From NCBI GenBank assembly GCA_023424785.1, contig JAFADP010000081.1, positions 1-7,603 on the forward strand: DNA of 7,603 nucleotides, written 5' to 3'. Below are positions 1 through 4,522 of this stretch, one piece after another. The position numbers were made by a program, and so were the translations under genes. Each line of letters starts with the position of its first letter. Positions within the stretch are counted from its first letter, which is position 1. Origin of the DNA: Bacillota bacterium. Its GTDB lineage: Bacteria; Bacillota; Clostridia; Clostridiales; Clostridiaceae. The notes beneath the pieces are model-generated. The model was given only the letters and a program-made list of their open reading frames with translations, was not told the DNA's origin and made no database searches.

Positions 1-373
1 TATACAATAATATAAAATATATTATTGGAATTGATATTGAGAATAGATAGCTAAATACATCACCGAAATCATGTATTCCTGTATGCATAACTTGTGTAAT
101 TAATTTAATTATTCCTACTATATAATATAGATAAACTGCAAATTTCTTTCTTAAACAAATTAATATTAGAGATATAATTGTTAATATTGATAAAATTAAC
201 ATAATAATTAATTCTGTGTTACTATAAGAAATAAATTCATTAATGTCATTTCTAAATATATACATCATAGTTAAGATAAATATATTAACAATTGAAGGAA
301 ATGCTAATAATAAAGAAAGAATAGGAATAAATAGACCAATATCATCTTTTACAGATTCATTATTTTTTCTCAT
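1..373 (-). CDS. Small multi-pass membrane protein, C-terminus cut off by window edge
   Basis: An open frame runs on the minus strand from an ATG at 371-373 to the left edge: 124 codons without a stop, and the end lies outside the window. The start is supported by a GGGGGTG ribosome binding site at 379-385, five bases upstream. The protein begins MRKNNESVKDDIGLF. It then shows about four hydrophobic stretches, near residues 13-38, 51-71, 76-90 and 106-124, separated by short polar loops. A basic LRKKF follows the second stretch, as expected for a cytoplasmic loop. There is no signal peptidase site, lipobox or catalytic motif that I can recognise, and I cannot assign a family. The predicted inner-membrane location is inference from hydrophobicity. 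Composition matches the neighbouring genes, so there is no sign of recent transfer. Confidence 0.7.
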   Translation of the reverse strand, partial: MRKNNESVKDDIGLFIPILSLLLAFPSIVNIFILTMMYIFRNDINEFISYSNTELIIMLILSILTIISLILICLRKKFAVYLYYIVGIIKLITQVMHTGIHDFGDVFSYLFSISIPIIYFILLY

Positions 374-410
374 AAACTCACCCCCATACCGAATAAATTC
401 TACATAATAA

Positions 411-439
411 AGTATATAGCAAGCAACAAAGAATGTAAA
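411..439 (-). promoter_or_regulatory. Sigma-A-type promoter of the membrane protein gene
   Basis: Read on the minus strand, TTTACA (434-439) is followed after exactly 17 bases by TATACT (411-416). Each hexamer is one base off consensus. Transcription would start near 404, giving a leader of about 30 bases that carries the GGGGGTG ribosome binding site. The rest of the gap to the next gene (440-570) is AT-rich and holds no gene that I can support on either strand. Confidence 0.6.
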
Positions 440-570
440 TAATATAAGAATTCTGAAAAATCTTAAAAATAAAGGAGAATTTTAAAAAACATTGTAAAAT
501 AATATATATTATAGATATTGATAAAATAATAGATATAAGATGAGTAAAAATTAGTATGTAATAGTTATAT

Positions 571-613
571 AAAAAGTTTTATGGATGCTACTTTAGTAGC
601 ATCCATAACTTTT
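571..613 (-). terminator. Rho-independent terminator after the FabK-like gene
   Basis: A perfect 11-bp stem (581-591 with 596-606, arm ATGGATGCTAC) closes a 4-base loop. It can be extended by AAAAGTT (572-578) pairing with AACTTTT (607-613) across a two-base bulge. On the minus strand the hairpin begins at the TAA stop (612-614) and is followed by a T-rich run, so it should end the flavoprotein transcript. Both flanks are A/T runs, so it could also stop transcription coming from the left. Confidence 0.85.
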
Positions 614-1679
614 AATAATTTACTATTTCTTCTTGAATCTCATCAATTATTTCTTTGACTTTAGATATTTTATTTACTTTATATACATTTTCACCACAGA
701 ATATTAATCCATTATCTACGTCACCTTTTACTGCATTTATTAGAGCCGCTGTTATGCAATATGGAGTGCTAGATGGGTTACAAGGTTCTAGACAATTATA
801 ACATTTAGTAACTTTTATATTCTTTTGTTTTGTGGCTTTAACAAAAGGATTAAGTATGGCTCTTCCTGGCATTCCTACAGGACTTTTTACTATGCTTACT
901 TCTTCTTTTGTTGCATTAATATAAGCATTTTTAAATTCTATTGATGCATCACATTCTTCAGTAGCAACAAATCTTGTAGCCATTTGTACACCGTTTGCAC
1001 CAAGCTTTAAATATCTTGCAACATCACTTGCATCAAATACCCCACCTGCAACAATAACAGGAATATCCTTAGAGTACTTTTCACGGTACTTTTTTACTTC
1101 TTCTATTATATTTACAACAGTATCGTCAAAATGCTCTTGTTCATCTTCTAACTTATCTGCTTTAAATCCTAAATGGCCTCCTGCTTTTGGGCCTTCTATA
1201 ATAACCATATCAGCAGTTGCTTCATCATGTTTATCCCATAGTTTTAATAAAATTTTAGCAGCCTTCAAGGAAGAAACAATAGGAGCAATTTTAACTTTAC
1301 TGCCTTTAACTAGTTTAGGAAGAACTGTTGGTAAGCCAGCACCGGATATAATTATATCTATTCCAGCTTCAATAGCAGCTTTTACAGACTCAGCATATCC
1401 AGTTGTAGCTACCATAATATTTACTCCTAAGACTCCATTTTTACATTTCTCTTTAGCTAGAGCAATTTCTTTTTTTAGTGCATTTATATTACATTCAAAA
1501 GGTTTTTTATCAAAATCTTTTTCTCTAAATCCTATTTGAGCAGAAGATATAACTCCTATGCCACCAGCATTAGTAACTGCTGATGCTAAATTAGATAGAG
1601 ATACACCAACTCCCATACCACCTTGTATAATTGGTAGTCTAACAGAAATATCATCAATTTTTAAAGGGTTCAATTTCAT
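612..1679 (-). CDS. FabK / nitronate monooxygenase-family FMN oxidoreductase
   Basis: This is a 355-residue TIM-barrel flavoprotein of the COG2070 family, which includes enoyl-ACP reductase II (FabK) and nitronate monooxygenase. Visible motifs are QGGMGVGVS (19-27), GVNIMV (85-90), SGAGLP (112-117), EGPKAGGH (162-169), VAGGVFD (210-216) and the FMN-phosphate loop GANGVQMATRF (227-237). H169 in AGGH matches the conserved family histidine. The C-terminal part carries four close cysteines (293, 296, 300, 308), which are not part of pneumococcal FabK. I chose the ATG at 1677-1679 because homology begins there (LPIIQGG) and GTGAGGT lies upstream at 1691-1697. A longer reading from TTG at 1730 would add 17 residues lacking family character and would run through the operator. 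It is a single-gene unit between its own promoter and a terminator. The FabT-like operator points to fatty-acid metabolism rather than nitronate detoxification, but sequence alone does not settle the substrate. Confidence 0.9.
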   Translation of the reverse strand: MKLNPLKIDDISVRLPIIQGGMGVGVSLSNLASAVTNAGGIGVISSAQIGFREKDFDKKPFECNINALKKEIALAKEKCKNGVLGVNIMVATTGYAESVKAAIEAGIDIIISGAGLPTVLPKLVKGSKVKIAPIVSSLKAAKILLKLWDKHDEATADMVIIEGPKAGGHLGFKADKLEDEQEHFDDTVVNIIEEVKKYREKYSKDIPVIVAGGVFDASDVARYLKLGANGVQMATRFVATEECDASIEFKNAYINATKEEVSIVKSPVGMPGRAILNPFVKATKQKNIKVTKCYNCLEPCNPSSTPYCITAALINAVKGDVDNGLIFCGENVYKVNKISKVKEIIDEIQEEIVNY

Positions 1680-1690
1680 AAATTTATTTA

Positions 1691-1697
1691 ACCTCAC
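1691..1697 (-). promoter_or_regulatory. Ribosome binding site deciding the FabK-like start
   Basis: GTGAGGT on the minus strand lies 11 bases before the ATG at 1677-1679. The gap is longer than usual, but neither the in-frame ATG at 1701-1703 nor the TTG at 1728-1730 has a purine-rich site at a proper distance. This makes 1679 the best start. Confidence 0.6.
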
Positions 1698-1713
1698 TTT
1701 CATTTGATAATAG

Positions 1714-1736
1714 AATATTTTGATAATCAAAATATT
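1714..1736. promoter_or_regulatory. Perfect palindrome, candidate FabT-type operator
   Basis: The arm AATATTTTGAT (1714-1724), a single central A (1725) and the arm ATCAAAATATT (1726-1736) form a perfect 11+1+11 inverted repeat. Its core, TTTGATNATCAAA, matches the palindrome known for the MarR-family fatty-acid regulator FabT of streptococci and lactococci (a TTTGATTATCAAA-type core). It lies immediately downstream of the predicted transcription start of the FabK-like gene, a typical repressor position. The palindrome is seen directly. The regulator is inferred from the core motif and the identity of the gene. Confidence 0.6.
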
Positions 1737-1746
1737 TGTTAAAATA

Positions 1747-1775
1747 ATTATATATTAAATTTAATTATTAAACAA
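1747..1775 (-). promoter_or_regulatory. Sigma-A-type promoter of the FabK-like gene
   Basis: On the minus strand TTGTTT (1770-1775) is separated by 17 bases from a perfect TATAAT (1747-1752). The expected start, near 1740, falls just before the palindrome at 1714-1736. A protein bound there would block promoter clearance. Confidence 0.6.
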
Positions 1776-1801
1776 TATAAATAAAAAACTTTCAAAAATA
1801 A

Positions 1802-1830
1802 GAATAATTTTTTTTAACCGGGGCAATATA
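1802..1830 (+). promoter_or_regulatory. Possible sporulation (sigma-G-like) promoter of the SASP gene
   Basis: GAATAA (1802-1807) and CAATATA (1824-1830), 16 bases apart, loosely resemble forespore sigma-G elements (GNATR and CATNNTA). The call rests mainly on the knowledge that SASP genes are transcribed by sigma-G. The -10 match is imperfect, and AT-rich sequence gives such matches by chance. Confidence 0.35.
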
Positions 1831-1834
1831 ATAG

Positions 1835-1871
1835 TGTAAGTTAATTCAAAACAATTTTTAATTAACTTACA
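1835..1871 (+). repeat. 12-bp inverted repeat in the SASP leader
   Basis: TGTAAGTTAATT (1835-1846) and its exact reverse complement (1860-1871) flank a 13-base loop. If transcription starts near 1836, the mRNA would begin with this hairpin, ending 13 bases before the ribosome binding site at 1885-1892. There is no T-run after it, so it is not a normal terminator. A 5' stabilising stem or a regulator site are both possible. Confidence 0.6.
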
Positions 1872-1899
1872 ATACCATAAACCTAAGGAGGGATCAGCC

Positions 1900-2085
1900 A
1901 TGTCAAACAAAGCATTAGTTCCAGAATCTAAAAATGGATTAAGTAAGTTCAAGAATGAGATTGCCAATGAATTAGGGGTACCATTTAAGGACTACAATGG
2001 AGACCTATCAGCAAGACAATGTGGTTCCGTTGGCGGCGAGATGGTAAAAAGAATGGTAGAGCAATACGAGAGTGGACTAAGATAA
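1900..2085 (+). CDS. Alpha/beta-type small acid-soluble spore protein (SASP)
   Basis: This is a 61-residue protein with both hallmarks of the alpha/beta SASP family. FKNEIANELGV (17-27) contains the germination-protease site, with cleavage expected between E20 and I21. GSVGGEMVKRMV (42-53) is the conserved C-terminal DNA-binding segment. These proteins coat and protect DNA in the dormant spore and supply amino acids on germination. LVPESKNGLSKFKNE and DYNGDLSARQCGSVGG are typical of clostridial members, including the cysteine at residue 41. The ATG at 1900 is fixed by AAGGAGGG at 1885-1892, seven bases upstream. It forms its own unit, convergent with the deacetylase gene. Expression only in the forespore is expected from the family; a candidate promoter lies at 1802-1830. 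Such genomes usually hold several paralogues, so no specific gene symbol is given. Confidence 0.96.
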   Translation: MSNKALVPESKNGLSKFKNEIANELGVPFKDYNGDLSARQCGSVGGEMVKRMVEQYESGLR

Positions 2086-2132
2086 TATCGAAATTAAACT
2101 TCTAATAAATAAAGTAATTTCACCACGATATT
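2084..2132 (+). other. Possible weak 3' UTR stem after the SASP gene
   Basis: AATATCG (2084-2090), overlapping the stop codon, can pair with CGATATT (2126-2132), and AAATTA (2091-2096) with TAATTT (2115-2120). This leaves a five-base bulge and an 18-base loop. A competing pairing of ATAAAGT (2109-2115) with ACTTTAT (2134-2140) is also possible. The pairing is AT-rich and may be fortuitous. The real terminator is the hairpin at 2156-2185. Confidence 0.25.
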
Positions 2133-2155
2133 CACTTTATAGTATTGAATCTACG

Positions 2156-2194
2156 AGAAGAGGATAGTATTAACTATCCTCTTCTTTCATTATT
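2156..2194 (+). terminator. Terminator of the SASP gene, between convergent genes
   Basis: A perfect 13-bp stem (2156-2168 with 2173-2185, arm AGAAGAGGATAGT) closes an ATTA loop and is followed on the plus strand by a T-rich tail. On the minus strand the hairpin lies 15 bases past the deacetylase stop (2201-2203), but the sequence after it is not T-rich. It should therefore work well for the SASP transcript and at most weakly for the opposing one. The tail is the first copy of an 11-base tandem repeat (2184-2205). Confidence 0.8.
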
Positions 2195-2200
2195 CTTTCA

Positions 2201-3211
2201 TTATTTAATAGTTTTAAATTCAAAACCTAGACTTTGGTAGTATTCAATAATTTGAGGAAGTGCATCTACTGTAGCTTCTTTTCCATAAGTATCATGCATT
2301 AGTAATACAATACTATCAGCATTTGGACCAAGAGCTTCAGTATTTTTCTTTGTACATTCTAATAGTTGATTAGCATCTTTTTTTGAACCTTGTGCATCTT
2401 CATTTAGTGTATTCCAATCTATAATTGCATATCCTTGTTCATCTAAAATAGGTCTAATGTTTGTCCTTCCATCCCAACTCCAATATCCACCTGGAAATCT
2501 TATAATTCTTGTTTTAAAGTCATCTCCAAGAACTCTTTTTAAACTATCATTACATTTATTTATATCATACATGAAATTTTCAGAGTTAATTATTCTACCT
2601 GGATATAAATAATTATAATCATGAGAATAACTGTGATTTCCTATAGCATGTCCATCATTTGCTATTCGCTTTAATAATTCTTTGCTTTGAGAATCTGTAT
2701 CTATAGATTTACCTAAGACAAAGAAAGTTGCTTTAACATTATATTGTTCTAAAATATCTAATACTTTAGGTGTATTAGTTGTTGATGGACCATCATCAAA
2801 GGTTAAATAAACAACTTTTTTTCCATCGGTTCTTACAGGATAAGTTTTAGTACCTTTTAATAATCCTTCGGTATTATGGAAAACCATCATTGCATCTTCT
2901 GCATTTGGATCGTCCTCCAATTTTAAATATCCTGAGTTGTTATTATTTGTGCTAGGTGAAATAGTGCTTGTCTCATTTTCAGGCTCTGTAGTGCTTGTTT
3001 CTAATTTACTTGTTACTGTAGTTGATTCTTCAAAAGGCTTATTACTTAATATTTTATTATTATCTTTATTTATTATTAATTTATATCCAATTAAAGATAT
3101 TACAACTATAAAGATAAAAATAAAGCTTGCAAATAATCTTTTGTTTTTCTTTATAATTTTTTTTCTTAGTCTATTTCTTTCTTTTCTTGATACTTTATTA
3201 TGATTACTCAT
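2201..3211 (-). CDS. Membrane-anchored polysaccharide deacetylase (NodB domain, PgdA/PdaA-like)
   Basis: This 336-residue carbohydrate esterase family 4 enzyme should remove N-acetyl groups from wall glycan, most likely peptidoglycan, outside the membrane. It has a very basic cytoplasmic N-terminus (1-25), one transmembrane anchor (about 26-48), then a Ser/Thr/Asn-rich linker (about 60-95) and the NodB domain (about 130-336). The catalytic motifs are present: TFDDGPS (137-143; D139 base, D140 metal), HSYSH (H193 and H197 metal ligands), RFPGG (238-242), DWN (265-267) and LLMHDT (303-308; H306). Motif 2 lacks the usual proline after the second histidine, and motif 3 is RFPGG rather than RPPYG, as in a clostridial subgroup. 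The ATG at 3209-3211 follows GGAGGG (3223-3228). It is transcribed alone, divergent from yhaO. Its convergence on a SASP gene hints at sporulation, but no sporulation promoter is evident and a vegetative role in lysozyme resistance is equally possible. Confidence 0.93.
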   Translation of the reverse strand: MSNHNKVSRKERNRLRKKIIKKNKRLFASFIFIFIVVISLIGYKLIINKDNNKILSNKPFEESTTVTSKLETSTTEPENETSTISPSTNNNNSGYLKLEDDPNAEDAMMVFHNTEGLLKGTKTYPVRTDGKKVVYLTFDDGPSTTNTPKVLDILEQYNVKATFFVLGKSIDTDSQSKELLKRIANDGHAIGNHSYSHDYNYLYPGRIINSENFMYDINKCNDSLKRVLGDDFKTRIIRFPGGYWSWDGRTNIRPILDEQGYAIIDWNTLNEDAQGSKKDANQLLECTKKNTEALGPNADSIVLLMHDTYGKEATVDALPQIIEYYQSLGFEFKTIK

Positions 3212-3239
3212 AATTTTGAGCTCCCTCCGATTTATTTAG

Positions 3240-3245
3240 ATTATA
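3240..3245 (-). promoter_or_regulatory. Possible -10 element of the deacetylase gene
   Basis: A TATAAT on the minus strand lies about 30 bases before the start codon. No convincing -35 hexamer sits 16-18 bases upstream, so the promoter may depend on an activator, use another sigma factor, or be misplaced. Confidence 0.35.
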
Positions 3246-3256
3246 AATATATAATA

Positions 3257-3326
3257 TCACTTAAATAATATTATTAAATAACATTAAGGTTACAAATTTA
3301 TTGTTTATAATAATTTATTTAAGTGA
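3257..3326. repeat. Long inverted repeat between divergent deacetylase and yhaO genes
   Basis: TCACTTAAATAA (3257-3268) is exactly repeated in inverse at 3315-3326. After a one-base bulge (T3269) seven more pairs continue inward (3270-3276 with 3308-3314), giving 19 pairs around a 31-base loop. Read outward, both divergent genes have the same TTATTTAAGTGA upstream. The right arm supplies most of the -35 hexamer of the yhaO promoter. This suits a shared regulator site, though much of the repeat is A/T. Confidence 0.6.
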
Positions 3327-3351
3327 CTTTGTTTTTAAAATTAAATATAAT
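3323..3351 (+). promoter_or_regulatory. Sigma-A-type promoter of the yhaO-yhaN operon
   Basis: GTGACT (3323-3328; four of six bases match TTGACA) is followed after 17 bases by a perfect TATAAT (3346-3351). The start would be near 3358, about 30 bases before the yhaO ATG. The -35 element overlaps the right arm of the inverted repeat at 3257-3326. Confidence 0.5.
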
Positions 3352-3372
3352 AAAATCATAAGAAAAATTTGT

Positions 3373-3382
3373 GGAGGAGAGG
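3373..3382 (+). promoter_or_regulatory. Ribosome binding site deciding the yhaO start
   Basis: GGAGGAGAGG precedes the ATG at 3389. An in-frame GTG at 3371 would extend the protein by six residues (MEERKN), but those codons are the ribosome binding site itself, so that longer start is wrong. Confidence 0.85.
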
Positions 3383-3388
3383 AAAAAT

Positions 3389-4522
3389 ATGAAAAAAGTA
3401 AAGATTGTTCATGCTGCAGACCTTCACTTTGATACACCTTTTAATGATATGGATGAAGAGCAAAGAAATAGAAATAAAGAAGAATTGAGAGAGGTTTTTT
3501 CTAGTATAGTTTCATTTTGTAAAGAAAAAAGTGTAGATATATTATTATTAGCAGGTGACATTTTTGATAATCTAACTTTAAGTAAAGAAACTTTATATTT
3601 TATAGAAAATACTCTTGGTTTAATTGAAAATACAAGAGTATTTATTAGCCCAGGAAATCATGATCCATATGGAAGTAAGTCTTTTTATAAGTTAGTAAAT
3701 TGGCCTAAAAATGTACATATATTTAAAGAGAATTTGGAGAAAGTATATATAAAAGAACTTGATACAAATGTATGGGGAGCTGGTTTTAGTAATAAGTATA
3801 TAAATAAATCTATTATTAAAGACTTTTCTTATTATGGGAATGAAATAAATATAATGGTTCTACATGGTGAATTATCTAGTTTAGAAGATGGAAATGAGTA
3901 TAACCCAATTACTACTTCACAAATTGCTCAAAGTAATATGGATTATATAGCATTAGGACATAGGCATAGTTTTAGTGGAATTATGAAAGAAGGAAAAACT
4001 TATTATGCTTACAGTGGATGTCCACAAGGAAGAGGATTTGATGAAACTGGAGATAAGGGAATTATATATGGATATGTTTCAAAAGGTGTTGTTGATTTAA
4101 ACTTTATAAAAACATCTAAGAGAAACTATGAAGAAGTTATAGTAGATATAACAGGTTGTTTTAATTATGATAGTGTTAAAGAAAAGATTTTAAGTAATAT
4201 TGATGAAAGTAAGAGAAAGAATAATCTATATAAAATAGTATTAAAAGGAGAAGTTAGTGAAGAATTTAATATAGATGAAAATATATTAAAAATGAAAATA
4301 GAAAATGATTTTTATTACTGTAAAGTTATTGATAAAACAAGTATATCACTAAATTTAGAAGAAATTTTAAAAGGATATTCAGTAAAAAGTATATTTATTA
4401 ATAAACTTATATCTAAGTTAAATGAAACTGAAGATGAATATGAAAAGGAAATAATAAAGATGGCAATAAAAATTGGAATATCAAGTCTTTTAGAAGATGA
4501 GGTGAATATGGGTGATTATTAA
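3389..4522 (+). CDS. yhaO: YhaO-like metallophosphoesterase (SbcD/Mre11-type DNA nuclease)
   Basis: This 377-residue protein belongs to the calcineurin-like phosphoesterases of the SbcD/Mre11 group and is predicted to cut DNA with two metal ions (Mn2+ in relatives). All core motifs are intact: DLH (D11, H13), GDIFD (56-60; D57), GNHD (89-92; N90, H91), LHGE (158-161; H159) and GHRH (190-193; H191, H193). Residues from about 245 onward form a C-terminal extension that in relatives contacts the ATPase partner. Length fits the B. subtilis YhaO class better than E. coli SbcD only through its partner, the YhaN-type ATPase encoded immediately downstream with an 11-base overlap. The start is set by the ribosome binding site at 3373-3382. 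It is the first gene of the operon and diverges from the deacetylase gene. Nuclease activity is inferred from family; the biological substrate is unknown. Confidence 0.92.
   Translation: MKKVKIVHAADLHFDTPFNDMDEEQRNRNKEELREVFSSIVSFCKEKSVDILLLAGDIFDNLTLSKETLYFIENTLGLIENTRVFISPGNHDPYGSKSFYKLVNWPKNVHIFKENLEKVYIKELDTNVWGAGFSNKYINKSIIKDFSYYGNEINIMVLHGELSSLEDGNEYNPITTSQIAQSNMDYIALGHRHSFSGIMKEGKTYYAYSGCPQGRGFDETGDKGIIYGYVSKGVVDLNFIKTSKRNYEEVIVDITGCFNYDSVKEKILSNIDESKRKNNLYKIVLKGEVSEEFNIDENILKMKIENDFYYCKVIDKTSISLNLEEILKGYSVKSIFINKLISKLNETEDEYEKEIIKMAIKIGISSLLEDEVNMGDY
4499..4505 (+). promoter_or_regulatory. Ribosome binding site for the GTG start of yhaN
   Basis: GAGGTGA lies inside the end of yhaO, six bases before the GTG at 4512-4514. 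The ATG at 4508 is in the yhaO frame and meets a stop four codons later, so yhaN must use GTG. The overlap implies translational coupling and balanced production of the two partners. Confidence 0.8.

Noticed and set aside
440..570. A small gene in the gap between the membrane protein and the FabK-like gene
   Set aside because: An AAAGGAG-like site occurs near 471-477, but no open frame of useful length follows it, and the opposite strand also has only very short frames.
1680..1730. Seventeen-residue N-terminal extension of the FabK-like protein from a TTG start
   Set aside because: It would overlap the palindrome and lacks a ribosome binding site, and the added residues do not resemble the family.
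1761..1967. 68-codon minus-strand open frame
   Set aside because: It runs antisense through the SASP gene and its leader, has no ribosome binding site or recognisable domain, and is explained by the AT-rich sequence.
2156..2185. Treating the strong inverted repeat as an attachment site or insertion-sequence end
   Set aside because: Its position after a stop codon, short loop and T-rich tail make it an ordinary terminator. No transposase or integrase gene is nearby.
2937..3203. 88-codon plus-strand open frame encoding a hydrophobic peptide
   Set aside because: It is antisense to the linker and transmembrane anchor of the deacetylase. Its apparent hydrophobicity comes from the complement of Lys/Asn/Ser-rich codons.
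3371..3388. Six-residue N-terminal extension of the YhaO-like protein from a GTG start
   Set aside because: Those codons spell the ribosome binding site GGAGGAGAGG, and family homology begins at MKKVKIVHAADLH.
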